Source of the DNA: Actinomyces gaoshouyii
Lineage (GTDB): Bacteria; Actinomycetota; Actinomycetes; Actinomycetales; Actinomycetaceae
DNA length: 64,000 nt
Assembly: GCF_002072175.1 (NCBI RefSeq)
Contig: NZ_MVIV01000006.1
Coordinates: forward strand, 88,687-152,686
Direction of reading: 5' to 3'
Below the pieces are notes generated by a model, which worked only from the letters and a program-made list of their open reading frames with translations, ran no database searches and was not told the DNA's origin. The translations under genes were made by a program, and so were the position numbers. Position 1 is the first letter of the stretch, and every line of letters begins with the position of its first letter. Below are positions 1 to 7,682 of the stretch, one piece after another.

Positions 1-259
1 CGCCGAGATCGACCCGCGCGGAAAGCTCAGCCTGCACGCCGTCCTTACCGAGGAGCAGCAGGCCGCGGAGGACGAGGCCCGTGCCCACCGCGGCGAGCGC
101 TCTGAGGGGGCCGAGCGCCGTGAGCGCCGGCCCCGCCGCGCCCGCGCCGCCTCCGCCGAGTCGGAGGATGCCGAGGCGGGCGACGCCGAGGGCTCTGAGC
201 GCCGTGAGCGCCGCCCGCGCCGTCGTCGCACCCGTACCGCGGAGGCCGCCGAGGACTGA
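1..259 (+). CDS. pnp: Polyribonucleotide nucleotidyltransferase, C-terminal end (partial)
   Basis: Open frame entering from the left edge (first full codon at 2) and ending in TGA at 257-259. It begins AEIDPRGKLSLHAV, which matches the last strand of the C-terminal S1 domain of PNPase, the phosphorolytic 3'-5' exoribonuclease of the RNA degradosome. The rest is a highly charged tail with two near-identical RRERRPRR blocks, a disordered basic/acidic extension common in actinobacteria and probably RNA-binding. The next gene being an M16 peptidase followed by dapB supports the call, since pnp-M16-dapB is a conserved actinobacterial order. The catalytic RNase PH domains lie outside the window. 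Confidence 0.8.
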   Translation, partial: AEIDPRGKLSLHAVLTEEQQAAEDEARAHRGERSEGAERRERRPRRARAASAESEDAEAGDAEGSERRERRPRRRRTRTAEAAED

Positions 260-282
260 TCCTCCCGCGGCGAACCGCGTCT

Positions 283-333
283 GACGTTCCTCGCGCAGGC
301 GGAGCATCACGCTCCGCCTGCGCGAGGAACGTC
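283..333 (+). terminator. Perfect 23-bp hairpin after pnp
   Basis: Arms 283-305 and 311-333 are perfectly complementary with a 5-nt loop (atcac), starting 24 nt after the pnp stop. There is no T-run behind it, so this is the U-tract-less type of hairpin terminator often seen in GC-rich actinobacteria. The next gene's own promoter follows within 15 nt. Confidence 0.8.
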
Positions 334-345
334 TACCGGGGCGGT

Positions 346-351
346 TAGGCT
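346..351 (+). promoter_or_regulatory. -10 box for leaderless M16 peptidase mRNA
   Basis: TAGGCT followed by exactly 6 nt and the GTG start at 358. No Shine-Dalgarno is present, consistent with transcription starting at or next to the start codon. Confidence 0.65.
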
Positions 352-357
352 GCGCGG

Positions 358-1746
358 GTGACTGAGACGAGCACGAGCAAGACGGACACGGGAACCAGGG
401 GCGCGCGGAGCGGAGCCGATTACGCCGAGGCGGAGCTCATCCGCGCCAGCGCGGGAGCCCCCGGAACAGAGCTGACCCTCACCGACGACGGCGCCCGGCT
501 GCGCCGCTCCATTCTGCCCGGGGGAGTGCGGGTCATCACCGAGCAGGTGCCCGGGCTGCGCTCGGCCGCGCTCGGCATGTGGCTCGGGGTGGGCTCGCGC
601 GACGAGGCCCCCGGTCAGGAGGGCTCCACTCACTTCCTGGAGCACCTGTTGTTCAAGGGCACGCCAACGCGCGACGCCCGCGGCATCGCCGAGGCCTTCG
701 ACGTGATCGGTGGGGAGTCCAATGCCGCCACCGCCAAGGAGCACACCTCCTACTACGCCCGCGTCCAGGGCGAGGACGCTCCGACCGCCCTGGACATCCT
801 GGCCGATATGGTCACCTCCTCCCTCCTCGACCCCGCCGAGGTGGAGACCGAGCGCACCGTTATCGTCTCCGAGCTCGCCGATGCCGCCGACGATCCCCAG
901 GACGTCGCGCAGGAGGCCTTCGCCCGCGCCGCCTTCGGTGAGGGCACGCCGCTGGGCCGTCCGATCGGCGGCACGCCGGAGACAGTGACCGCCGTGCCAC
1001 GCGACGCCGTGTGGGCGCACTACCGGCGCACCTACGCCTCCGACACGCTCGTGGTGGCCGCGGCCGGCGCCGTCGACCACGACGAGATCTGCGAGCGCGT
1101 GGTCGCCGACCTCGCCTCGGCCGGCTGGGACGCCTCGGCCGATGCCGTGCCGCGCCCCCGCCGCTTCGAGACCGAGCCGATCGTCGATCTCGATGTCCAC
1201 GACGTCACCATCGGGCGCGATAGCGAGCAGAGCCACCTGTACCTCGCCTGCCAGGGCATCCCCGTGCGCGACGAGCGCCGCTGGGTGATGAGCGTGCTCA
1301 CGACCATCCTGGGCGGGGGCATGTCCTCGCGCCTGTTCCAGGAGGTGCGCGAGAAGCGCGGCCTGGCCTACACGACTTACGCCTTCGACGCCGCCTACAC
1401 GGGTTCGGGCGCCTTCGGCATGTACGCGGGCTGCGCCCCCGGGGACGCCCAGGAGGTCGCCGCTGTCATGGCGGGGGAGTTCGAGCGCTTGGCCGCCGAC
1501 GGGATCACCGAGCGCGAGCTCGCCCGTGCCCGCGCCCAGCTGCGCGGCTCCATGGTGCTGGGCGGGGAGGACTCCCTGGCCCGCATGGGCCGCCTCGGCC
1601 GCGGCGAGGTCTCGACGGGCCGCCTGCGCTCCATGGATGAGAACCTGCGGCTCCTGGAGGCTGTCACCGCCGAGGACGTGCGCGCCCTGGCCGCCTGGCT
1701 GGCCGCTCAGAGGCGCGCCCGAGTCCTCGTCGGGCCCGCTGCCTGA
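358..1746 (+). CDS. M16 family zinc peptidase (processing-peptidase-like)
   Basis: 462-aa insulinase/pitrilysin-family metallopeptidase. The inverted zinc motif HxxEH is visible as HFLEH, followed by FKGT, and the downstream glutamate ligand lies in the segment VIVSELADAADDP. The C-terminal half has the M16 signatures GGGMSSRLFQEVREKRGLAY. The length fits the single-chain ~45-50 kDa bacterial form resembling mitochondrial processing peptidase subunits. The physiological substrate is not evident. The GTG start at 358 is supported by a -10 box six bases upstream. It lies between pnp and dapB as in many actinobacteria; the hairpin before it separates it transcriptionally from pnp. Confidence 0.9.
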   Translation: MTETSTSKTDTGTRGARSGADYAEAELIRASAGAPGTELTLTDDGARLRRSILPGGVRVITEQVPGLRSAALGMWLGVGSRDEAPGQEGSTHFLEHLLFKGTPTRDARGIAEAFDVIGGESNAATAKEHTSYYARVQGEDAPTALDILADMVTSSLLDPAEVETERTVIVSELADAADDPQDVAQEAFARAAFGEGTPLGRPIGGTPETVTAVPRDAVWAHYRRTYASDTLVVAAAGAVDHDEICERVVADLASAGWDASADAVPRPRRFETEPIVDLDVHDVTIGRDSEQSHLYLACQGIPVRDERRWVMSVLTTILGGGMSSRLFQEVREKRGLAYTTYAFDAAYTGSGAFGMYAGCAPGDAQEVAAVMAGEFERLAADGITERELARARAQLRGSMVLGGEDSLARMGRLGRGEVSTGRLRSMDENLRLLEAVTAEDVRALAAWLAAQRRARVLVGPAA

Positions 1747-1803
1747 GGCCCGAGAGACCGGCCACCCCGCGGTCACGTCCGGTGGCACGCGGGGGCGGCT
1801 GCG

Positions 1804-1809
1804 TAGACT
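1804..1809 (+). promoter_or_regulatory. -10 box for leaderless dapB mRNA
   Basis: TAGACT, 6 nt, then ATG at 1816; no SD. Same geometry as at 346, 4451, 36581 and 44702. Confidence 0.65.
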
Positions 1810-1815
1810 GCCGGC

Positions 1816-2568
1816 ATGATGATTCGTGTTGCCGTTGTCGGCGCCGCCGGGCGCATGGGGTCGACCGTCTGCCAGGCGGTGGAGGAGGCCGAGGGGCTTG
1901 AGCTCGTCGCCCGCCTCGACGTCGGCGATGAGATCACCTCCGAAACCCTCGCCGGAGCGGGCGTCGCAGTCGACTTCACCGTCCCCGACGTCACCGAGGC
2001 CAACGTCCACGCCCTCGTCGACGCCGGCGTCGACGTCGTCGTCGGCACCACCGGCTGGACCGAGGAGTCCTACGGCCGCGTCCGCGAGCACCTGGCCCGC
2101 CCCGAGGCCGCCGGGCGCAGCGTCCTCATCGCCCCCAACTTCGCCCTCTCGGCCGTGCTCTCCATGCGCTTCGCCGCCCTGGCCGCCCCCTACTTCGAGT
2201 CCGTCGAGGTTATCGAGCTGCACCACCCGAACAAGGTTGACGCCCCCTCCGGCACGGCCGTCGCCACCGCCAAGGGTATCGCCGCCGCCCGCGCCGAGGT
2301 GGGCCTCGGCCCCTCGCCCGACGCCACCCGGACCGACCCCGACGGCGCCCGTGGGGCGGTCGTCGACGGCGTTCACATCCACGCCGTGCGCCTGCGGGGC
2401 CTGACCGCGCACGAGGAGGTCGTCCTGGGCAACCCGGGCGAGCAGCTCACCATTCGTACGGACTGCTTCGACCGGGCCTCCTTCATGCCCGGCGTGCTGC
2501 TGGCCGTGCGCCAGGTCGGAAACCGCGAGGGCCTGACCATCGGCCTGGAGAACCTCCTCGATCTCTGA
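1816..2568 (+). CDS. dapB: 4-hydroxy-tetrahydrodipicolinate reductase
   Basis: 250 aa. NAD(P)H-dependent reduction of the dapA product in the diaminopimelate/lysine pathway, cytosolic. The N-terminal Rossmann motif VVGAAGRMGS, the cofactor segment VGTTGW, and the catalytic/substrate-binding stretch ELHHPNKVDAPSGTA (HH..K and SGTA) are all intact. The length is normal for actinobacterial DapB. The start codon pair ATGATG leaves 1816 or 1819 possible; 1816 fits the promoter spacing. dapA lies 1.9 kb downstream with two unrelated genes between, so the two dap genes share a neighbourhood but have separate promoters. Confidence 0.95.
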   Translation: MMIRVAVVGAAGRMGSTVCQAVEEAEGLELVARLDVGDEITSETLAGAGVAVDFTVPDVTEANVHALVDAGVDVVVGTTGWTEESYGRVREHLARPEAAGRSVLIAPNFALSAVLSMRFAALAAPYFESVEVIELHHPNKVDAPSGTAVATAKGIAAARAEVGLGPSPDATRTDPDGARGAVVDGVHIHAVRLRGLTAHEEVVLGNPGEQLTIRTDCFDRASFMPGVLLAVRQVGNREGLTIGLENLLDL

Positions 2569-2581
2569 GGCGCTTCGATAG

Positions 2582-2712
2582 TGGCGAGATTTGAGGATTG
2601 CTCGCCCGCAGATGGGCCCTGAATGCCCGATTCTCGAATGAGGTAACGCTCTGACCAGCATTAACGTGTAATATGGAATCGCGTCAGAAAAAGGAATCCT
2701 CAAACCTCGCCA
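2582..2712. repeat. 131-bp element with terminal inverted repeats, copy 1
   Basis: Ends are TGGCGAGATTTGAGGATT and the reverse complement of TGGCGAGGTTTGAGGATT. Inside the left end comes GCTCGCCC and inside the right end (read inward) CCTTTTTCTG. The central ~75 bp differ from copy 2 (36381-36510). It fills the gap between the dapB stop and the 3' end of the convergent GNAT gene. No open frame. It could be a MITE-like element or a structured intergenic repeat; the two ends can fold into a ~18-bp stem with one mismatch. Confidence 0.75.
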
Positions 2713-2726
2713 TTCCGCGCGATCAG

Positions 2727-3395
2727 TCAGATGACGGCGGCCCAGCAGTCCTCGATGACGCCATCGCCGATCGGCAGTTCGCGCCGCATCCCCGTGGGAG
2801 CCATCCCCACCGCCGTGAACAGCCGGGACATCGACTCATCCCCGCGCACCGCCCATACGCTCACCGCGCCCGCCCCGTCCTCACGGGCCACGTCCACCGC
2901 TGCCGCCATGAGCCGCGAGCCGTGCCCGAGCCGCTGGTGCTCCGGCGCCACCCCGATTGCCGTCACCTCCACTGCCTCGGCGCCAGCCACCGGCCGCCCG
3001 GAATCATCAAGGCCCTGCGTGGGGGCGAGCCCCACCAGCCCCACCACCAGAGCTCCCTGTGTGGCTACCAGGACATGATGCCGCGGGCTCGGCGGCGCGG
3101 TCACCGCCTCCTCCCAGCCCGCCGCCACCACGGGCGCCGCGATCATCGCCCGCACGCCGTCGGGAAGGCCTGCGCCACCGTGAGCGCTGGCGTGGCCCGC
3201 CTCCATGGAGGCCAGCATCGTCACCGCGTGGACCCTCCCGATCAGAGGCAGGTCCGACTCCCGCGCGGGGCGCACGAAGCCCGCCCGCGCCGTACCGTGG
3301 CCCGCCGCCGGCTCCTCGGCCACGGGGCTCAGCCCGGAGGAGGGATCGGCGTCGAAGACGGAAGGCGCTTGGTGCCGCTCGCTGGTCTCACTCAT
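2727..3395 (-). CDS. GNAT family N-acetyltransferase
   Basis: 222 aa. The C-terminal two thirds form a GNAT fold: the acetyl-CoA-binding strand-loop-helix appears as VTAIGVAPEHQRLGHGSRLMAAAV (V..(Q/R)xxGxG/A-type motif A), followed by VWAVRGDESMSRLFTAVGM (motif B). The first ~40 residues look disordered. The substrate cannot be inferred. ATG at 3395 lies 7 nt after a -10-like TAGGCT (complement of 3403-3408), supporting a leaderless start. It is convergent with dapB, and its 3' end abuts repeat copy 1. Confidence 0.8.
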   Translation of the reverse strand: MSETSERHQAPSVFDADPSSGLSPVAEEPAAGHGTARAGFVRPARESDLPLIGRVHAVTMLASMEAGHASAHGGAGLPDGVRAMIAAPVVAAGWEEAVTAPPSPRHHVLVATQGALVVGLVGLAPTQGLDDSGRPVAGAEAVEVTAIGVAPEHQRLGHGSRLMAAAVDVAREDGAGAVSVWAVRGDESMSRLFTAVGMAPTGMRRELPIGDGVIEDCWAAVI

Positions 3396-3402
3396 GAGCG
3401 CG

Positions 3403-3408
3403 AGCCTA
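3403..3408 (-). promoter_or_regulatory. -10 box for the minus-strand GNAT gene
   Basis: TAGGCT on the minus strand, 7 nt before ATG 3395. The divergent plus-strand gene has a TATGGT box at 3442-3447 about 55 nt before its ATG. Confidence 0.55.
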
Positions 3409-3502
3409 TCGGCTGCCCCCTCCCCTGCCGGCCCCGGCCTGGCTATGGTGGTTGGCAGGCGGCGGGAACGGGCTCGAGCGCCCCACGCGGAGGAGGAAGC
3501 GA

Positions 3503-4369
3503 ATGATCCACACCATCGCCTGCATCGGGGTCGGCCGCATGGGCGGCGGCATCGCGAGGAACTTGGCCAGGAGCCGCCGCTTCGAGGTGCGCGTGGTCGG
3601 GCGCAGCAAGGCTCCTGTCGAGGCCTGCGTCGAAGCCGGGGCCATCGCCGCGGCCGGCATGAGGCAGGCCCTCGACGGCGCCGACCTCGTCATCACCTGC
3701 CTGCCCATGCCCGAGACGGTCCTCGAGGTCCACCAGGCCAACCGCGAGTACTCGCCCGCAGGGGCGATCTGGATGGACACCTCCACCGTCGATCCCGCTA
3801 CCGCCCGCGCCCTCGCCGATGGCGCCCGAGCCACCGGCCGCCGTTTCGTCGCCTGCCCACTGGGCAAGGGCCCGGCCCAGGCCGAGGCCGGCGAGCTGCC
3901 GCTCTTCGTGGGCGGGGACGAGGGCGCCCTGGAGGAGCTGTCGGAGGTCCTCGGGGTCATTGGCGCCGTCGTCCACCGCATGGGCACGGTGGAGAGCGCC
4001 GCCGCCTTCAAGCTCGTCTCCAACCTCATTGGGATGACCACCGTCGCGCTCGTTGCTGAGGGCTATGAGCTGTGCCGCGCCAGCGGTGTGGAGCCCGCCG
4101 TCTTCCACGAGGCGCTCAAGGACACCGGCGCCTGGTCCTACCAGGCCGACCTGCGCCTGCCGTGGATGATCGAAGGAGACCTGGCTAACCGATTCGGCAT
4201 CGACCTGGCCCTGAAGGACCTGCGCCTGGCCGTCGAGGCGGCCGCCCGCTTGGGGGTGCCCGTACCCGTCGGCGCGGCTGGGCTCATGCAGCTGGCCGCC
4301 GCCCACGCCCAGGGCTACGGCGGCCTCGACGTCGCCGCCATCGACAGGGTCGTCGCCCCGAGGCAGTAG
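3503..4369 (+). CDS. NAD(P)-dependent 3-hydroxyisobutyrate-dehydrogenase-like protein
   Basis: 288 aa. The N-terminal Rossmann domain starts right after the start codon (ACIGVGRMGGGIARNL, GxGxMGxxxAxNL), with the substrate-loop-like segment DTSTVDPATARAL and a second helical domain carrying the family lysine in AAFKLVSNLIGMTT (K..N/D). This is the beta-hydroxyacid dehydrogenase superfamily (3-HIBDH, tartronate semialdehyde and glyoxylate reductases); the exact substrate is unknown. The usual substrate-binding GGxxGA stretch is replaced here by PLGKGPAQAEAGEL, which argues against a classical 3-HIBDH. ATG 3503 is chosen because a strong SD (GGAGGAGG, 3489-3496) precedes it; the frame stays open 51 bases upstream without an SD. 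Confidence 0.8.
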   Translation: MIHTIACIGVGRMGGGIARNLARSRRFEVRVVGRSKAPVEACVEAGAIAAAGMRQALDGADLVITCLPMPETVLEVHQANREYSPAGAIWMDTSTVDPATARALADGARATGRRFVACPLGKGPAQAEAGELPLFVGGDEGALEELSEVLGVIGAVVHRMGTVESAAAFKLVSNLIGMTTVALVAEGYELCRASGVEPAVFHEALKDTGAWSYQADLRLPWMIEGDLANRFGIDLALKDLRLAVEAAARLGVPVPVGAAGLMQLAAAHAQGYGGLDVAAIDRVVAPRQ

Positions 4370-4450
4370 CCGCGAGCCCGAGCAGAGCCGAAGACCCAGG
4401 AAGACTCGGAGAGGCCCTGAGACGCCCTGTCCTCGGCGCGTGATCGCCGT

Positions 4451-4456
4451 TACCCT
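4451..4456 (+). promoter_or_regulatory. -10 box for leaderless dapA mRNA
   Basis: TACCCT, 6 nt, ATG 4463; no SD. Confidence 0.6.
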
Positions 4457-4462
4457 CAGGGC

Positions 4463-5365
4463 ATGACCCCGAACACCCTGCCCCCGCGCCCCTTCGGATC
4501 CGTCGGCGTCGCGATGGTCACTCCTTTCCACCCCGACGGCTCGATCGACATCGAGGCCGCGCAGGCCCTGGCCCTCAGCCTTGTCGAGGACGGGGCCGAC
4601 ATGATCCTGCTGGCCGGCACGACAGGGGAGGCTCCTACCACCCACCTGCCGGAGAAGCAGACCCTGCTTCGCGAGGTGGGTGACGCCCTGGACGGGCGCG
4701 CGATGCTCGTGGCCGGCGCGGGATCCAACGACACCGCCCATGCCGTGCGCATTGGGGCTGGCTCCCAGGAGGCCGGGGCGCAGGGGCTGCTCATCAACGC
4801 CCCCTACTACAACCGGCCGAGCCAGGAGGGCGTCTACCAGCACATCATGGCCGTCGTCGAGGCCACCGACCTGCCCGTCATGGTCTACGACATCCCTGGC
4901 CGTACCGGGGTGAGGATCGAGGACGACACCCTGGCCCGGCTGGCCGAGCACGAGCGGGTGCTCGCCGTCAAGGACGCCACCGGCGACGTCGAGCAGGGAT
5001 TCAGACGGATGGAGGCCACAGGGCTGGCCTACTACTCGGGCGACGACGGGCTCAACTTCGCCTGGCTGGCGCACGGGGCCAGCGGCGTGGTCTCCGTGGT
5101 AGCCCACGCTGACGCGCACTCCTGGCGCGAGATGGTGGCCGAGGTCGATGCCGGGGACCTGCCCGGGGCGCGGGCTGTCGCCCAGCGGATGCGGCCGCTG
5201 ACGGCCGCGATCATGGGAGGCGGTCAGGGCGCCGTCATGGCCAAGGAGGCCCTCCTCCTCCAGGGGCGCATCCCCAGTGCCGCCCTGCGTCTGCCGCTCG
5301 TGCGCGCCTCCGCCGAGGAGATCGATGCCCTGCGCGCGGTGCTGGCCGCCTCCGGCCTCCTGTAA
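4463..5365 (+). CDS. dapA: 4-hydroxy-tetrahydrodipicolinate synthase
   Basis: 300 aa, class I aldolase condensing pyruvate with aspartate semialdehyde, the committed step to lysine and diaminopimelate. Visible: the GTTGEAPT substrate loop, catalytic tyrosine in NAPYYNRPSQEG, Schiff-base lysine in VLAVKDATGD, and YYSGDDGL for the pyruvate site. Length and domain are typical of DapA. It does not share a transcript with dapB: it has its own -10 box six bases before ATG, and a 93-bp gap separates it from the preceding gene. Confidence 0.95.
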   Translation: MTPNTLPPRPFGSVGVAMVTPFHPDGSIDIEAAQALALSLVEDGADMILLAGTTGEAPTTHLPEKQTLLREVGDALDGRAMLVAGAGSNDTAHAVRIGAGSQEAGAQGLLINAPYYNRPSQEGVYQHIMAVVEATDLPVMVYDIPGRTGVRIEDDTLARLAEHERVLAVKDATGDVEQGFRRMEATGLAYYSGDDGLNFAWLAHGASGVVSVVAHADAHSWREMVAEVDAGDLPGARAVAQRMRPLTAAIMGGGQGAVMAKEALLLQGRIPSAALRLPLVRASAEEIDALRAVLAASGLL

Positions 5366-5431
5366 GAGCCCCGCCACTGCGCCCGTCACCGCGGCGACCA
5401 CCGCAACCTCTTCACCGCGAGGGGGATCCTC

Positions 5432-5788
5432 ATGACCACTGCTCTATCCAGCCCTGAGGTCTCCACCACCACCCTCAACAACGGCGTCGCCACGCCGGTC
5501 ATCGGCTACGGCGTTTTCCTCACCCCGCCCGAGGAGACCGAGCGGGCCGTGCGCGAGGCCATCGAGGTCGGCTGCCGCCCGATCGACGCCTCCCTGCGAT
5601 GCCTGGGCACCGACGACGCCGACCTCCTCCTCGTCCGCCGGCCCTTAGGCGACTACTACGGCACCTACCGCGCCATGGAGGCTGCCCTCGGGGCCAGCAA
5701 GGCCCGCACCATCGGCGTGTCCAACTTCTTCCCGGACCGCTTCGCCGACCTGGTGCAGAACGTCGATTCGGACTGGGGCCCTCACTGA
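5432..5788 (+). pseudogene. Aldo/keto reductase remnant (internally deleted, truncated)
   Basis: 118 codons. The N-terminus LNNGVATPVIGYGVF and EAIEVGCRPIDAS are AKR strand beta1 and the region before the catalytic DxxxxYG, but the DTAxxYxNE catalytic segment, the catalytic lysine (TKLW) and about 55 residues are missing. The frame jumps straight to SLRCLGTDDADLLLVRRPLGDYYGTYRAME (normally SLxxLGxDYVDLYLIHWP) and IGVSNFFPDRFADLV, then ends where a full protein would continue for ~130 residues. The reading frame is still open, with an SD-like GAGGGGG, but catalytic Asp, Tyr and Lys are absent, so it should have no reductase activity. A 14-bp direct repeat (5768-5781 and 5789-5802) marks the broken 3' end. 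Confidence 0.8.
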
Positions 5789-7608
5789 TCGGACTGGGGC
5801 CCCTGGCCTCCCGCGCCTTCGCCCCGGACGGCCATGATCTGGTCGCGCACCGCGCGGCGCAGCACCTTGCCGATCATCGAGCGGGGGAGCTCGGACAGGA
5901 TCGCGATCTCACGGGGGAGGGCGTAATGGGAGAGCGTCCGCTCGGCCCACGCGCGCACCTGCTCCAGGGTGACGGTCTGCCCCTCATGGGGGACGATCGC
6001 CGCCACCACGCGCTCATCGCCGGCGCGACTGGGCACGCCCACCACGGCCACGTCGGCGATCTCCGGCATGGAGCGCACGGCGGCCTCGACCTCGGTGGGG
6101 TAGATGTTGAAGCCGCCGGAGATGATGAGCTCCTTGCGGCGGTCGGCGATGACGTAGAAGCCGTCGGCCTCCTGGCGCACGAGATCGCCGGTGCGCAGCC
6201 ACCCTCCGGGCAGCAGGACGGCGTCGGTCTCCTCGGGGTTGTCCCAGTAACCGGCGAAGACCTGGGGGCCGCGCACGAGCAGCTCACCAACCTGCCCGGG
6301 CTCGACGTCGACCTCGGTGTCCTCCGGGTCGACCAGGCGCACGTCGGTGGAGGGGTAGGGCACGCCCAGCGCCCCTGCGCGCCGCTCGGGGGAGATCGGG
6401 TTGCCCAGGATGATGGGGGAGGCCTCGGTCATGCCGTAGCCCTCGATGATCGTCCCGCCGGTGGCCTCCTCCCAGGCCTGGGCGACGGCCTTGGGGTTGG
6501 CGGCGGCCCCGCACACGGCGATCTTGCAGCTTGACAGGTCGGCGCCAGTGGCGTTGGCCCGGGTGAGGATCCGGTCGAACATGACGGGCACGCCCGGGAA
6601 GAAGGTGGCCGGGCGGCGCTTCCAGGCCGTCAGCACCATATCCGCGCTGAACTTGGGCAGCACCACCTGGGCGGCCGCCAGGCCGACGGCGCACAGCAGG
6701 TTGAGGGAGAGCCCGAAGGCGTGGAAGAAGGGCAGCACCGCGTAGAAGGTCTCGCGGCCAGGCGCGCAGACCTGCGAGGCCCACTCCAGGCTCATCTCGG
6801 CGTTGGAGCGCAGGTTCGCATGGGTCAGCCGCACGGCCTTGGGGGCTCCCGTGGTGCCGCCGGTGTAGAGGAGCACGGCGGCGTCGTCGACGCCGGGCAG
6901 TGGGTGGCTCGTGGGCAGCAGGGGGGAGGCGGCCACGAGGTCGTCCCAGGAGCGCACGCCCGCGGGCACCTGCCCGCGCAGTTCGTGGCGCTGGGAGCGG
7001 GCGGCGGCCACCGGCAGTTTGAGGGCGAGGCGGCTCGTCAGGGGCAGGCGGCGCGAGAGGTCGACGCTGAAGATCTGGCGGCCCTCCAGCGAGGCCTCGG
7101 CCAGCGATCCGGTGGCCGCCGCGACCCGGGCGATCGTCTTCTCCCAGGCGATGATGACTTCGCCCTGATGGATCTCGATCTGCTCACGGATCTGGGCGGC
7201 CGGGGCCAGGGGGTTGTGCTCGGCGACGATCGCGCCGATCCGCCAGGCCGCGTAGGCGAGGACGACGTGCTGGGGGCAGTTGGGCAGGATGAGGCCGACG
7301 ACGTCGCCGGCCCGCACCCCCAGGCCCCGCAGCGCCTGCGCGGCTCGGGCCACCTGTCGGGCCAGTCGCTCATAGGTCGTGGTGGCGCCCAGGAAGTCCA
7401 GGGCGACCCGGTCCGGGTAGTCGCGCGCGGCGTCATCGAGCATCCGGGACAGCGGCTCGGTGATGGGCGGGATCGTCGCTGCCACGCCCGGGGCGTAGTG
7501 CGGCCGGCTCGCCCGCCCGGGTGCCGAGGCCCCTGGGCCGGTGGCCCGAGGGGCCGGCGCGGTGGGGCCAGCAGGGGTGGCGGCGGGGCCGTCCTGGTCC
7601 TGATCCAC
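5782..7608 (-). CDS. Long-chain fatty acid-CoA ligase (AMP-forming)
   Basis: 608 aa. Adenylates a fatty acid and transfers it to CoA; membrane-associated/cytosolic. The ANL-superfamily motifs are complete: P-loop-like YTGGTTGAPKAVRLTH, EGYGMTEASPI, GWLRTGDLV, and RRKELIISGGFNIYPTEVE, then the C-terminal catalytic lysine in PRSMIGKVLRR. The first ~45 residues are a Pro/Ala-rich extension. GTG 7608 is chosen because GAGGAGGACGA lies just upstream; the frame runs further upstream without an SD. The 3' end overlaps the aldo/keto reductase remnant by 7 nt. A tripartite CCGTA/TACGG operator-like site lies ~55 bp upstream. Confidence 0.9.
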   Translation of the reverse strand: MDQDQDGPAATPAGPTAPAPRATGPGASAPGRASRPHYAPGVAATIPPITEPLSRMLDDAARDYPDRVALDFLGATTTYERLARQVARAAQALRGLGVRAGDVVGLILPNCPQHVVLAYAAWRIGAIVAEHNPLAPAAQIREQIEIHQGEVIIAWEKTIARVAAATGSLAEASLEGRQIFSVDLSRRLPLTSRLALKLPVAAARSQRHELRGQVPAGVRSWDDLVAASPLLPTSHPLPGVDDAAVLLYTGGTTGAPKAVRLTHANLRSNAEMSLEWASQVCAPGRETFYAVLPFFHAFGLSLNLLCAVGLAAAQVVLPKFSADMVLTAWKRRPATFFPGVPVMFDRILTRANATGADLSSCKIAVCGAAANPKAVAQAWEEATGGTIIEGYGMTEASPIILGNPISPERRAGALGVPYPSTDVRLVDPEDTEVDVEPGQVGELLVRGPQVFAGYWDNPEETDAVLLPGGWLRTGDLVRQEADGFYVIADRRKELIISGGFNIYPTEVEAAVRSMPEIADVAVVGVPSRAGDERVVAAIVPHEGQTVTLEQVRAWAERTLSHYALPREIAILSELPRSMIGKVLRRAVRDQIMAVRGEGAGGQGPQSDQ

Positions 7609-7662
7609 TCGTCCTCCTCGCGTTGGTCGGCGCCGCCGGGCGCAGCGCGCGCTCCTACGCAA

Positions 7663-7682
7663 CCGTAACCTACGGTGCCGTA
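7663..7682. promoter_or_regulatory. Operator-like CCGTA-N3-TACGG-N2-CCGTA array
   Basis: Three half-sites: CCGTA 7663-7667, TACGG 7671-7675, CCGTA 7678-7682, placed upstream of the acyl-CoA ligase and overlapping the last codons of the helD-like gene. The layout is typical of TetR-type fatty-acid regulators, but no regulator is identified here. The 11-mer TACGGTGCCGT recurs in the palindrome at the hisC promoter (59721). Confidence 0.4.

Noticed and set aside
307..2703. Long minus-strand open frame of ~800 codons antisense to the M16 peptidase and dapB
   Set aside because: Gly/Asp/Val-rich low-complexity translation typical of the antisense of GC-rich genes; both plus-strand genes have complete family motifs.
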